Of a DNA stretch of 64,000 bases, positions 8,901-17,598 are shown in pieces. The notes beneath the pieces were generated by a model. The model was not told the DNA's origin. It did not search any database and saw only the letters and a program-made list of their open reading frames with translations. The stretch is from contig NZ_CP074126.1 of NCBI RefSeq assembly GCF_018282095.1, positions 1,436,501-1,500,500 on the forward strand, given 5' to 3'. The first letter of the stretch is position 1. Each line of letters begins with the position of its first letter. Source of the DNA: Pseudovibrio brasiliensis (lineage in GTDB: Bacteria > Pseudomonadota > Alphaproteobacteria > Rhizobiales > Stappiaceae). Position numbers and translations under genes: made by a program.

Positions 8901-9410
8901 ATGGCAGTTGCAGCGAAAATTCTGAGATCTGAACTAGACCAAAAAGCCTGGGATGCGGTGTGCGATGTACCGGATCCCGAGGTGCCGGTTCTGACCATTG
9001 AGGACCTTGGTGTTCTGCGCGATGTGCACGTGCAGGCGGATGGCTCTGTGCAAGTGACCATCACACCAACCTACACCGGTTGTCCGGCCATGAGCATGTT
9101 CGCTTTCGATATTGAAGCGGCTCTGCTCAACGCTGGATTTGACAAGGTGGAGGTGAAAACCGTCCTCAATCCAGCCTGGACCACAGATTGGCTCTCAGAA
9201 AAAGCGCGTGAAAAGCTAAGGGCTTACGGAATTGCGCCACCCAATGGCAAGGCCTCGCGTCGGGCCTTGTTCGGGGAGGAGCAAGTCTGTTGTCCCAAGT
9301 GCAACTCTGCCAACACCAGTCGTATTTCCGAGTTTGGCTCAACCGCTTGCAAGGCGCTCTATCGCTGCAACGATTGCTCTGAGCCTTTTGATTATTTCAA
9401 GTGCATCTGA
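8901..9410 (+). CDS. paaD: Phenylacetate degradation protein PaaD (iron-sulfur/cofactor maturation)
   Basis: 169-residue protein of the PaaD (PaaJ in some nomenclatures) family, thought to help mature the epoxidase complex. N-terminal two thirds form a DUF59/MIP18-like domain (DPEVPVLTIEDLGVLRDV, TPTYTGCPAM). The C-terminal third is a cysteine-rich metal-binding ribbon: CCPKC near residue 132 and CNDC near residue 156, plus two further cysteines. Lies 14 bp after paaC. Confidence 0.94.
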   Translation: MAVAAKILRSELDQKAWDAVCDVPDPEVPVLTIEDLGVLRDVHVQADGSVQVTITPTYTGCPAMSMFAFDIEAALLNAGFDKVEVKTVLNPAWTTDWLSEKAREKLRAYGIAPPNGKASRRALFGEEQVCCPKCNSANTSRISEFGSTACKALYRCNDCSEPFDYFKCI

Positions 9411-9436
9411 CCGGTTCAGGTGCAAGGGAGGAAACC

Positions 9437-10519
9437 ATGTCGCCACGGTTTCATAGATTGAAGATCAAGTCAGTCCATCAGGAAACGGAGGAGGCCGTCT
9501 CCATCGCCTTCGAGATACCTGCGGACTTGAAGGAAGATTATTCTTTTATTCCAGGGCAGTACCTCACACTGCGCGAATTTATCAACGGTGAAGACACCCG
9601 CCGTTCTTACTCTATTTGCTCCTCTCCAAAGGATGATGACATCCGCGTTGCGATCAAGAAAGTGGAGGGAGGCCGCTTCTCAAGCTTTGCGCTCGACCAT
9701 GTCTCTGTTGGCAACGAGATTGATGTGATGACCCCGATGGGCCGCTTCAATCTGCCGCGAGGAACCACTGAAGATGCAAGGGTTTACGCCGCTTTTGCAG
9801 CAGGGTCCGGCATCACGCCGATCATGTCTATGGTTCAAGCAGTTCTGGAAGATGAGCCAAATAGCCATTTCTTTCTGTTCTATGGCAACAAGAATTCTCA
9901 GAGCGTGATCTTCAAGGATCAGCTGGATGACCTGAAGGACCGCTTCCTCGATCGCCTGAGTGTCTACCATGTTCTGTCTCGTGAGGAGCAGGAACTGAGC
10001 CTCTTTAATGGCCGCTTAACATCTGAAAAGATTGAGGAATTCATCACCAAGACCGTTGGTGAAAACAGCATCGATCACGTCTTCCTCTGCGGTCCCGGTG
10101 ATATGATTGAAGCGGCCAAGCAGACCTGTCAAAACCACGGGATCCCGCTGGAACACATTCATAATGAGCTGTTCGTTCCAGCAGACGGCGGTGATCCGCA
10201 CGCAGCCCATAAAGCTAAGGATTCCAGCGCTGTAGACCACAACGCCAAAGTCTCCATGATCGTCGACGGAGCCCGTCACGACATCACGTTGGAGCCGGGG
10301 GAGACCATCATTGATGGCGCTCTGCGCGCAGGCATTGAGGCACCGTTCTCCTGTAAGGGCGGAATGTGCTGCACCTGCCGTGCGAAGGTCGTCTCCGGCG
10401 AAGTCGACATGGCCGTGAACTATTCGCTGGAACCATGGGAAATCGAAGCAGGCTACGTGCTCACCTGCCAATCCAGACCAAAAACAGACGATGTCACAGT
10501 CGATTACGACGACATCTGA
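9437..10519 (+). CDS. paaE: Phenylacetyl-CoA epoxidase reductase PaaE
   Basis: 360-residue electron-transfer subunit carrying electrons from NAD(P)H through FAD and a 2Fe-2S cluster to PaaA. Domain order: FAD-binding (RRSYSICSSP), NAD-binding (AAGSGITPIMSM, FLCGPGDMI), then plant-type ferredoxin (CKGGMCCTC with a fourth Cys in LTCQSRP). ATG 9437 follows GGGAGGAAACC, 26 bp after paaD. Last gene of the operon; a terminator follows. Confidence 0.96.
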   Translation: MSPRFHRLKIKSVHQETEEAVSIAFEIPADLKEDYSFIPGQYLTLREFINGEDTRRSYSICSSPKDDDIRVAIKKVEGGRFSSFALDHVSVGNEIDVMTPMGRFNLPRGTTEDARVYAAFAAGSGITPIMSMVQAVLEDEPNSHFFLFYGNKNSQSVIFKDQLDDLKDRFLDRLSVYHVLSREEQELSLFNGRLTSEKIEEFITKTVGENSIDHVFLCGPGDMIEAAKQTCQNHGIPLEHIHNELFVPADGGDPHAAHKAKDSSAVDHNAKVSMIVDGARHDITLEPGETIIDGALRAGIEAPFSCKGGMCCTCRAKVVSGEVDMAVNYSLEPWEIEAGYVLTCQSRPKTDDVTVDYDDI

Positions 10520-10554
10520 TCAGACAAACCACCTGTTTGCGTTGGTTTGAAAGG

Positions 10555-10586
10555 AAAAGCCGGAATTTGCGTTATTCCGGCTTTTC
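10555..10586 (+). terminator. Terminator of paaABCDE
   Basis: Perfect 12-bp stem AAAAGCCGGAAT / ATTCCGGCTTTT with a 7-base loop (10567-10573), 35 bp after paaE. The A/T ends of the stem make it usable on both strands, so it may also serve the convergent PACE gene. Confidence 0.9.
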
Positions 10587-10613
10587 TTGCGTTTATATGT
10601 CAGCGTCGCGCTT

Positions 10614-11039
10614 TCAGGCCGCCTCTGTCGTCGGCACCGGGAACACCAAATCGTAAACCCAGTTGTAGACGAAGGCGTAGATCAGGAAGAACACCGCAAA
10701 GCCGATATCAAGCAGCAATGCCTGAATGAAATTCATCTGTAGCCACCACATGATTACAACGATGCCGAAGCCGAGCAATCCGGCTTCAAACAGGATCGCA
10801 TGCACAGCGCGCAGGGCGATTGTTCTTGGCTGGGTACCACGGTTGGCCACATACCAATTGTCGAAGAGCCAGTTGTAAACAAAGTTCCAGCCCATGGCGA
10901 TCAGGGACATGATCAGTCCGAGAACACCGATCTCTGCAAGGGAATGACCCGTAATCCAGCTTCCGAACACCGCGACGATTGAAAGGGCGATCCCTTCAAA
11001 CAGCACGGAGTGCCGAACTCTGTCCCAGAAACTTCTCAT
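10614..11039 (-). CDS. PACE family multidrug efflux transporter
   Basis: 141-residue inner-membrane protein with four membrane helices arranged as two bacterial transmembrane pairs, the architecture of the PACE/AceI family that exports biocides such as chlorhexidine or short diamines. Repeat signature: NFVYNWLFDNW in the first half and AFVYNWVYDLVFP in the second, each with the family's FNxxYDWxF-like motif. Divergent from a MarR regulator across a 102-bp region with a palindrome, which suggests local control. Confidence 0.88.
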   Translation of the reverse strand: MRSFWDRVRHSVLFEGIALSIVAVFGSWITGHSLAEIGVLGLIMSLIAMGWNFVYNWLFDNWYVANRGTQPRTIALRAVHAILFEAGLLGFGIVVIMWWLQMNFIQALLLDIGFAVFFLIYAFVYNWVYDLVFPVPTTEAA

Positions 11040-11047
11040 GTCACACC

Positions 11048-11097
11048 TATCTATCTAAGTAGCTTTCTGGATAGATATATTCAAACTATCTTTCTGG
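11048..11097. promoter_or_regulatory. Operator-like repeats between the PACE pump and marR
   Basis: Perfect 8-bp inverted repeat TATCTATC (11048-11055) / GATAGATA (11070-11077), plus a direct repeat CTTTCTGG at 11063-11070 and 11090-11097. It sits between divergent starts, a usual place for an autoregulatory MarR operator; the partner is inferred. Confidence 0.55.
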
Positions 11098-11141
11098 CAA
11101 GGTTTAATTTAGAAAACCGGTAGAGTTGTGATGAGGATCTC

Positions 11142-11639
11142 ATGTCAAAAGCTTACCCAATGGGCAAAGCCCTTGAGCTAATGCGCCAGAACTGGCCGGA
11201 AGCTGTCTCCGTTGAAACCGAGCTGTTTCTCAGCATGAACCGGTTCGCCGAAATCCTCGACCAGAACTGCACCAAAGAACTGGAAGTCTACGGTCTGACC
11301 AACGGCGCCTTTGAGGTGCTGGTGGCCCTGCGTGGCCGTCCGGAGCCCTGGGAAATGTCCCCCAGTGATCTGTACCGCGCTCTGCTGATGACATCAGGCG
11401 GCATGACCAAAATTCTTAAGCAACTGGAAGCAGATGGCCTCGTCACGCGCATCGACCATGACACCGACAAACGCAGCAAGATCGTGCGCCTGACAGAAGC
11501 GGGCAAAGCCACCGTCGAAAAAGCCATGGACAGCGTCATGGCCGGCGACCGCCGCGTCATCTACCAGAACCTCACCAAAGAAGAAGTCCAATCCCTCCGC
11601 GACACACTCCTCAACGTAGTCGTGAAGCTGGGGGTGTAG
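11142..11639 (+). CDS. MarR family transcriptional regulator
   Basis: 165-residue MarR-type winged-helix regulator. The DNA-binding region spans about residues 65-115: SPSDLYRALLMTSGGMTKIL as recognition helix and RIDHDTDKRSKIVRLTEAGK as wing. Divergent from the PACE transporter gene, which is the likely target, with operator-like repeats between the two. The 3' end converges on the tandem-kinase gene. Ligand unknown. Confidence 0.88.
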   Translation: MSKAYPMGKALELMRQNWPEAVSVETELFLSMNRFAEILDQNCTKELEVYGLTNGAFEVLVALRGRPEPWEMSPSDLYRALLMTSGGMTKILKQLEADGLVTRIDHDTDKRSKIVRLTEAGKATVEKAMDSVMAGDRRVIYQNLTKEEVQSLRDTLLNVVVKLGV

Positions 11640-11673
11640 GGGGATAACTCCCATGCGGACAAAACACCACAAT

Positions 11674-14169
11674 CTACCCAGTACCACCCTTCGCATAGTT
11701 GATCAGGGTCAGGGCCTGGTCTGCGGAGAGGCGGGTGGTGGGGTTGAGTTTGAGGAGGCCGATGATGGCTTCCTTCATGTTTTGCGGAACACCGGCCAGA
11801 TGCCGTTCCAGAAGAACACGTAGTTGTTTGGAATCTGTGTTTGCACCATTGCGGAAGTCCTCCAGATCGCGTTTCAAAAGGTCCGCGGCAGCGCTCCCGG
11901 CAACAGCTGTCACCAGCAGAATACCAGCTGACCATGCATCGATCTTCTCGCTCAGGTTTTCCTTGTTAGGGCCGGGGTTCTTGGCTTCTGGTGGCATGAT
12001 GTCCGGGGTACCGCTCAGGTCGAACCCATCAGGCTCGCCTTCGCCAGTGCCGGTTGCCACGCCTTCATGGGCGGTGGCAAGGTCATAGTCGATGATCACA
12101 GGCACCTCATCACCTTCCTCTCGGAACATGATGTTGGCGGGCTTCAGGTCTTGATGGACAATGTTGCGCTTGTGCAGGAAGGCCAGACCGTTCAGCAGCC
12201 CATTGGCAAACGCCTCTGCTTTTTCCTCGGGCATACCTCGGTCCTCTGGGATGCGATCCGTCAGGTTTCCACCTTTCAGCTTTTCCATCACCATGTAGGG
12301 CTCTTCCTGTTCGGTGATGCCGGTGCCTTTGATCTGGGGAATGTTCTCGTAGCCCTTCGCCTCGTTAAACTCTGCCAGTGCCGTCAGGATCTTTGCTTCA
12401 TGCAAAAGCTGCGGAATGCCGATATAGGTCAGCGGCTCTCCCGCTTCCACTTGCACCGCATTAGGCCGCTTCAACACCGCGTTTTCCATCTCCGGGAAGT
12501 CCTGGAGCACACCGGTTGCGCCATGGGCAAGAACGCCCGGCTGATCGTGTTCCCCATCGACGATAGGCGGTGGTACATGTTGGTTCATGCGCAAGCTATG
12601 CCGTGTGGCGCGATAGCGGTTGCCATACTGGCGGGCATCTCGTCTGCGCTGGGGCACCATCTCTATGCCTGTTGGAACGCTGTCCGGCTCAATCACCAGA
12701 GTGCCGTTACGTTTTCTCTGAACGCGAATTGGGCTGCCTTCCTTGGGCTCGTCGCTATAAACCCGTTCCGGCTCCTGTGGCTCCGGCTCTTGTGGCTGTG
12801 GTTCAGGTTCCTGTGGCTGAGGTTGCTCTTCCGGCACAAAGTTCGGGTTGTTCTGCTGCATAAGCGCAAGAGCCTGCTCAGCCGTCAAACGCTCACCCAC
12901 CTCAACCCGCATCATGCCTTTGATGGCCATTTTGATGTGCTCAGGTGCTGTCCCCAGCCGTGCATCAAGAGCAGCATCAACCGCAGCCTGATCTCCCTCC
13001 GCCTGTCTGGCTTCCTGCACCAATGCCCGCTGGCTTTGCTTGCCAATCACCGCTGCAGCTAGACACAGCCCGCCAGTCCATGAATCGGCCTTTGGAGTGA
13101 TCTTGGCCAGATTGATCTGCTCGCCTTGCTTTTCCGGAGGCTGGATATTTGGCTCGCCATCCCGTTCATAGCGGAACTCTTCATAATCATCCGTCGCAGC
13201 TGCAATCCCTTCTGTAGCAGAGGCTGCATTGAAGTCGATGATCACCGGTTCAACACTGCCCTGATCACGGAACATGATATTATCAATCTTCAGATCCTGG
13301 TGGATCACATTGCGGTTTTGCAGGAAAGAAATGCCGGAGAGCAGCCCTTCCGCAAACTGGTCCAGCTGTTCTGGAGGCAGGCCCTCATTGGCAATCCGAT
13401 CATCCAGTGTGCCGCCCTTCAGGTTCTCCATGATCACGAAGGGCTCTCCGTCACCAGTCACACCAGAGCCTTTCACCTTGATGATGTTCTCAACGCCCTT
13501 AGCACCTTCAAACTCCCCAAGAGCGGAGAGAATGGTCGTTTCGTGAATGATCGACTCCATCCCTAGAAACTGCTGGTTCTCTCCCTCACCATAGCTGTAG
13601 GGGCGTTTGATGACAGCGTCTTCCATGTCGGGGTAGGTCTGCAGGTATCCTGTACCGCCGCGGCCAAGAGCTTGCTGGGCCAAAGCATCTCCTTGAAGCG
13701 GTGGAGTGATTTTACCTTCTACATCGGTAGAGAACTTGGTCGGCGCATAAACTGCATGGCGCACACCATCCAAACCAGCACCATGACCAGTCGCAATCGT
13801 GCGGGGCACGGAATATGGATCAATTACCATGGTGCCATTGTCTTTGTACTCCACCTGCATACGGCTGCCCGCCTTGGGCTGCTCATTGGGGCGCTCGCGC
13901 ATGGGCACAGCCAGCGGCGGCATCATGGGCTGCCCCGGCTGAGGGGGCTGCTGGGCATCGTTGACCCGCACCTCTGGTGGAGCCTGGTTCTCTGGTTGTC
14001 CAACGGGTCTCTCTCCAGCCAGATCTGCTGGATCAAACTGCAGGTTCAACTCCTGCCCTACGGCCTGTATCCAGTTTTCATGATCCGGAGCAGGATTTTC
14101 ATTGGGCCGTTGTTCTTCATTATTGCCAGGAGCCATAAGCTTGCCCTTCTTGCCGACAATCTTAATCAA
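11674..14169 (-). CDS. Protein with two tandem Ser/Thr kinase domains
   Basis: 831 residues, no signal peptide or obvious membrane helix. A Pro/Gln-rich N-terminus (about 1-100) precedes kinase domain 1 (about 165-440): Gly-rich LGRGGTG (168-174), Lys188, Glu210, HQDLKIDN with Asp292 and Asn297, and Asp312 in DFN. A Pro/Glu/Gln-rich linker (445-475) leads to kinase domain 2 (about 545-825): Lys567, Glu591, HQDLKPAN with Asp674 and Asn679, and Asp694 in DYD. All core catalytic residues are present in both copies, but HRD is HQD and the Gly of DFG is replaced (Asn, Asp). Each domain is preceded by a similar NGTxVI(D/E)PxSVP segment, so the duplicated unit is larger than the kinase fold. Substrates unknown; no phosphatase is adjacent. 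Confidence 0.85.
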   Translation of the reverse strand: MIKIVGKKGKLMAPGNNEEQRPNENPAPDHENWIQAVGQELNLQFDPADLAGERPVGQPENQAPPEVRVNDAQQPPQPGQPMMPPLAVPMRERPNEQPKAGSRMQVEYKDNGTMVIDPYSVPRTIATGHGAGLDGVRHAVYAPTKFSTDVEGKITPPLQGDALAQQALGRGGTGYLQTYPDMEDAVIKRPYSYGEGENQQFLGMESIIHETTILSALGEFEGAKGVENIIKVKGSGVTGDGEPFVIMENLKGGTLDDRIANEGLPPEQLDQFAEGLLSGISFLQNRNVIHQDLKIDNIMFRDQGSVEPVIIDFNAASATEGIAAATDDYEEFRYERDGEPNIQPPEKQGEQINLAKITPKADSWTGGLCLAAAVIGKQSQRALVQEARQAEGDQAAVDAALDARLGTAPEHIKMAIKGMMRVEVGERLTAEQALALMQQNNPNFVPEEQPQPQEPEPQPQEPEPQEPERVYSDEPKEGSPIRVQRKRNGTLVIEPDSVPTGIEMVPQRRRDARQYGNRYRATRHSLRMNQHVPPPIVDGEHDQPGVLAHGATGVLQDFPEMENAVLKRPNAVQVEAGEPLTYIGIPQLLHEAKILTALAEFNEAKGYENIPQIKGTGITEQEEPYMVMEKLKGGNLTDRIPEDRGMPEEKAEAFANGLLNGLAFLHKRNIVHQDLKPANIMFREEGDEVPVIIDYDLATAHEGVATGTGEGEPDGFDLSGTPDIMPPEAKNPGPNKENLSEKIDAWSAGILLVTAVAGSAAADLLKRDLEDFRNGANTDSKQLRVLLERHLAGVPQNMKEAIIGLLKLNPTTRLSADQALTLINYAKGGTG

Positions 14170-14342
14170 CTGGCCAATTATGACTCGCAGCGCTCACTGC
14201 AGAAATAATAAAACCAAGGAACACAATCTATTGTTATCAGCCCGATAACGCGCGCAGCGACTATCGATTCAAGTTTGCATCTGATCTGAGATGTATCGCA
14301 TGCAATTGGTGCTGTATTAGGTCATGAGGGAAGGGAGTAGGA

Positions 14343-14786
14343 ATGCTGGAAATACCGATACAAACACCTCGCTGCATCCTTGCCAAACCAACACCTGCCG
14401 ATAACCCGGATCTCATAAAGCTGTTCTCAAACGAGAAAACCAGAGAGTTTCTGGGCGGAACGCAAAGCAACGCAGCAATTGAAGCTCGCTGTTCAAGCGT
14501 AGTGGGTGCGACGGAAGTGTATCATGCAGTCGTGTATGCCAGAGCCACAAACAACTTCCTCGGCCTGCTCACGCTGGGCCCATATCATGACCGTGAACAC
14601 CGTGAAATCTCCTATGAGTTCCTGCCGGAACACTGGGGGCAGGGATATGCAGAAGAAACCCTCAAAGCCTTCCTTCCCATCGCCATGGAAAACCAGAAGC
14701 TCACAACCATCCTCGCCGAAACCCAACTCCAAAACACCCGCTCCATCCACCTGCTCCAAAAACTCGGCATGAAGAAAATCCGGTAA
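14343..14786 (+). CDS. GNAT family N-acetyltransferase, shortened by an early stop
   Basis: 147-residue acetyltransferase of the RimJ-like GNAT type. Start region LEIPIQTPRCILAKPTPAD and the acetyl-CoA loop HWGQGYAEETLKAF are clear, as is the LLQKLGM helix. The frame meets TAA at 14784, but reading on gives 15 more sense codons (LERFGELQGVYEFVL) and a TGA at 14832-14834; that segment looks like the normal last beta strand of the family. So a nonsense change probably removed the final strand. Activity doubtful. Isolated gene upstream of the DnaB-like ATPase. Confidence 0.8.
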   Translation: MLEIPIQTPRCILAKPTPADNPDLIKLFSNEKTREFLGGTQSNAAIEARCSSVVGATEVYHAVVYARATNNFLGLLTLGPYHDREHREISYEFLPEHWGQGYAEETLKAFLPIAMENQKLTTILAETQLQNTRSIHLLQKLGMKKIR

Positions 14787-15057
14787 CTGGAACGGTTCGG
14801 TGAACTGCAGGGTGTTTATGAGTTTGTTCTTTGAACAACAGTCAATTCACGCCACGGCTCTTCCGAATGTTGAAAAGCAGAACTGTCTCTTGCCAGGCGG
14901 AGAAGGGATTTCTATTCTCAGCGCACGGCTCAGTCCAAGCCTCCGCCCTCCAGTTCGGGAAGCATCGTACATGTAGGACTTCAGGATCAGAACCAATCTG
15001 TTCGGGCAAGTGCATAAGGAGGGGTTGCAGTTTGTGCTCTGAAGAGAGGGTTCTTCA

Positions 15058-15759
15058 ATGAAACTGTCCAGTCCTGTTCATCAGCTCAAAAGACAAGCAA
15101 AGTTAAACGCCCGGGCCACCGGTATTCCGTTGCATCTGGCGTTGGATGAGCTCGCCCAAAAGGAAGGCTACAGCAGCTGGAGCCATCTGTCAGCTTCTGG
15201 CTCACGCGCAACGCGCGCGCAGCAATTTCTTCGCCAGTTGGACGCTGGCGATCTGGTCCTGATCGCTGCCAGGCCGGGGCAGGGCAAAACCTTGTTCGGG
15301 TTGGAACTGGCTATTCAAGCCAACAACGCAGGGCAAGAAAGTCACTTTTTTACGCTTGAATATACGCCCGCCGATGTTTTGAAGCGCGTTTCCCAGCTTG
15401 GTTACAATCCAACAGCTAAAGACACAGCGTTCCAATTGGATTGCTCTGATGATATTTGCGCCAGCTATATCGTGAGCAAGCTTAGATCTGCACGTCCAAA
15501 CACACTCGTGATCATCGATTACCTGCAGCTGCTAGATCAGAAGCGGCAAAATCCTGAACTCGACACACAGCTTGTGGAGCTCAGAGAGTTCGCTCAAACG
15601 TCAGGCGTCATCATTGCTTTGATTTCACAAGTCCAAAGGGATTTTGATCTTTCAATGAAAGCCTTACCGGACCTTGCAGACGTGCGTCTTCCCAATCCGA
15701 TTGATTTGACCAGCTTTACCAGGACGTGCTTTCTCCATAACGGCGAAATCGCGTTCTAA
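15058..15759 (+). CDS. Stand-alone DnaB-like RecA-fold ATPase
   Basis: 233-residue protein with a RecA/DnaB C-terminal-type ATPase core. Walker A ARPGQGKT near residues 71-78, a catalytic-Glu-like EYTP at 101-104, Walker B TLVIIDYLQLLD ending at Asp154, and a sensor-like LISQVQRDFD. The N-terminal 50 residues form a small helical region (HQLKRQAKLNARATGIPLHL) instead of the DnaB N-terminal collar, and the protein is about half of DnaB's length. Often annotated simply as DNA helicase. Its role in the cell is unknown; replication is unlikely to depend on it. About 220 bp without a credible gene precede it. Confidence 0.8.
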   Translation: MKLSSPVHQLKRQAKLNARATGIPLHLALDELAQKEGYSSWSHLSASGSRATRAQQFLRQLDAGDLVLIAARPGQGKTLFGLELAIQANNAGQESHFFTLEYTPADVLKRVSQLGYNPTAKDTAFQLDCSDDICASYIVSKLRSARPNTLVIIDYLQLLDQKRQNPELDTQLVELREFAQTSGVIIALISQVQRDFDLSMKALPDLADVRLPNPIDLTSFTRTCFLHNGEIAF

Positions 15760-15789
15760 GAGCTAGGCAACACCGCATCACAATGCAAA

Positions 15790-15820
15790 GCAGCTGCCTC
15801 AAACTGAAAGCGGCAGCTGC
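15790..15820. terminator. Hairpin between convergent genes
   Basis: GCAGCTGCC (15790-15798) and GGCAGCTGC (15812-15820) form a 9-bp stem in the 79-bp gap between the ATPase gene and the convergent gst gene. No strong T run follows, so it is a weak or bidirectional terminator candidate. Confidence 0.5.
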
Positions 15821-15838
15821 GTTCTATTCCCTTGGGGA

Positions 15839-16456
15839 TTACCCCAGCATCCCGGCCGCTTTTACAGCTTTCACGGAATCCCGTTCTTCCATCAGCTTTT
15901 GGAAAGCGTGGAATTTGGGGAAGGGGGTGATGTCGACCTGATCGCCTTTGAGCCAGGTGCTGACCACGTAAAGGTAGGCGTCGGCGATGCTGAAGGTCTC
16001 GCCAAGCACGTAAGGGCCGGTGACGATGTTTTCTTCCACATAAGCACAGCAGGCTGTCATGGTTTCCGGCACCTTGGCGCGCATGTCTTCCCAGCTGGAT
16101 TCCTTATCCGCCCAACGGGCACCGCGCAGCTTGTGGGCGTGGTTCACGTGCATGGTGGACGCCAGATAATACATGGCCTCACGCATCTTGGCGGCCTTGT
16201 AAGGATCAGAGGGCTTCAGGCTCGCATCCGGTGCAAGGTCAGCAACGTAATCCAGCAAAGCACCGGCTTCTGTCAGAATACCGTGGTCGGTTACCAGAAC
16301 AGGCACACGGCCTTTCGGGTTCACCTTCAACAGCTGCGGACGGCTGACCTCCGGGTTCTTGAAGTCGATTTTGTGCGTGGTGTACGGCACGCCGGATTCT
16401 TCAAGGGCAATGGCAACGGCAATCGAGATGGTGCCGGGAGCATAAAACAGTTTCAT
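15839..16456 (-). CDS. Glutathione S-transferase family protein
   Basis: 205-residue cytosolic GST. N-terminal thioredoxin-like domain begins MKLFYAPGTISIAVAIALEE, with the glutathione-contacting GRVPVLV and LTEAGALLDYV (Glu-Ala in the Glu-Ser position). The all-helical C-terminal domain includes TFSIADAYLYVVSTW. The early Ser in PGTIS resembles beta-class bacterial enzymes. Lies 3' of, and in line with, the LysR regulator gene; no shared function is evident. Confidence 0.9.
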   Translation of the reverse strand: MKLFYAPGTISIAVAIALEESGVPYTTHKIDFKNPEVSRPQLLKVNPKGRVPVLVTDHGILTEAGALLDYVADLAPDASLKPSDPYKAAKMREAMYYLASTMHVNHAHKLRGARWADKESSWEDMRAKVPETMTACCAYVEENIVTGPYVLGETFSIADAYLYVVSTWLKGDQVDITPFPKFHAFQKLMEERDSVKAVKAAGMLG

Positions 16457-16558
16457 AGATCACTTGCTTGGCTGAAATGATAGGATGTTTGCACACTATA
16501 CGTAGCATCCCCAACCTGCAATTGAGGTTATTGTGACCGGCACTTAAGCTCGCATCTT

Positions 16559-17461
16559 TCAGCGGCGATAAAGCTCGCCCTGCATATCCGGCCGCAGCTC
16601 CATCAGCGCATCTGCCAGAAAGTCCACAAAGCGGCGGATACGCACAGTCTTGCGCAGATCAGCATGCAGCACGATCCAGAGTGTTTGCCCGAACTCCAGC
16701 GGCGTACCGGGCACGCGGCACAGATCAGGAAAGTACTTCTCAAACACCACCGGCATTGGTGAGATGCCACAACCTTCACGAAGCATCTGTAGCCGCATGT
16801 ATCCATCAGAAACGCTGTGGCGGACGTCGGCCTGAGGAAAGGCAGACTGCGAGATCCAGTTGCTGAACGGACCATTCTCCGGCCATCCGATCCACGACAG
16901 ACCTGCACCTTGCGGACCAGCTTTCGCAAACACATTATCGATGTAAGCCTTGCTGGCATAAATGCCCATCGCCATAGGATAGAGCTTGCGTGCAACCACA
17001 TCCCCACTCACATCATAGGCGGCCCGCAGCGACACATCCGTCTCGTCCTTGTTGATGTTCTCGACCGCAGAAGTCAGCCGCAGCGCCACCTGAATATCCG
17101 GATAAGCCTCCTGAAAGCGACTGATGATCGGCGTAATCACATCATAGGCAAATGTAGGCGTAACGGAAAAGCGAAGCGTTCCGGCCTCGGTCTTGTCCAG
17201 CCCTTCAACCCGTTTGCGCGCGTTGATGATCACCTGCTCAGCCTGTTCGGCGAACGGCAGCACAGCCTCACCAGCCTCCGTCAGCTTGAAGCCCTTGGTG
17301 GAGCGCACAAACAACGCCACGCCATAACTTGCCTCCAGCGCCTGAATATTGCGGTTAACTGTGCCGTAGTTGGTGTGAAGCAACTCTGCCCCAGCCCGCA
17401 AACTGCCAGCCCGCGCCACGGCGAGAAAGGCGGGCATCAGCTCCCAATCAGATGACTTCAT
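16559..17461 (-). CDS. LysR family transcriptional regulator
   Basis: 300-residue LysR-type regulator. N-terminal winged helix at about residues 5-65 (FLAVARAGSLRAGAELLHTN ... LFVRST), followed by a periplasmic-binding-like effector domain starting near residue 90. The ATG at 17461 gives the normal family start MKSSDWELMPAFL; an upstream ATG at 17605 would add 48 unrelated residues. Divergent from the cytochrome b561 gene, with 137 bp between starts, so that gene is the first candidate target. Confidence 0.9.
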   Translation of the reverse strand: MKSSDWELMPAFLAVARAGSLRAGAELLHTNYGTVNRNIQALEASYGVALFVRSTKGFKLTEAGEAVLPFAEQAEQVIINARKRVEGLDKTEAGTLRFSVTPTFAYDVITPIISRFQEAYPDIQVALRLTSAVENINKDETDVSLRAAYDVSGDVVARKLYPMAMGIYASKAYIDNVFAKAGPQGAGLSWIGWPENGPFSNWISQSAFPQADVRHSVSDGYMRLQMLREGCGISPMPVVFEKYFPDLCRVPGTPLEFGQTLWIVLHADLRKTVRIRRFVDFLADALMELRPDMQGELYRR

Positions 17462-17598
17462 GAATGCTCTACTGTTCCTCTCAAGTAACACGCTGTTCTG
17501 AATGATAGCATTCTTGTTCTCATCATGTAACGTAAAATGTGCCCCAGAATTGATTAGGAACTCGTAGGCAGGTTCCTTGAAAATGGATGGAGCATGCA

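Noticed and set aside
12067-13062. 331-codon open frame antisense to the tandem-kinase gene
   Set aside because: Composition looks like the complement of a Pro/Gln/Glu-rich coding region, it has no recognisable family, and the minus strand gives two clear kinase domains.
14831-15061. 76-codon frame between the acetyltransferase and the DnaB-like gene
   Set aside because: Arg/Ser/Cys-rich with no ribosome-binding site and no recognisable pattern; overlaps the next gene start.
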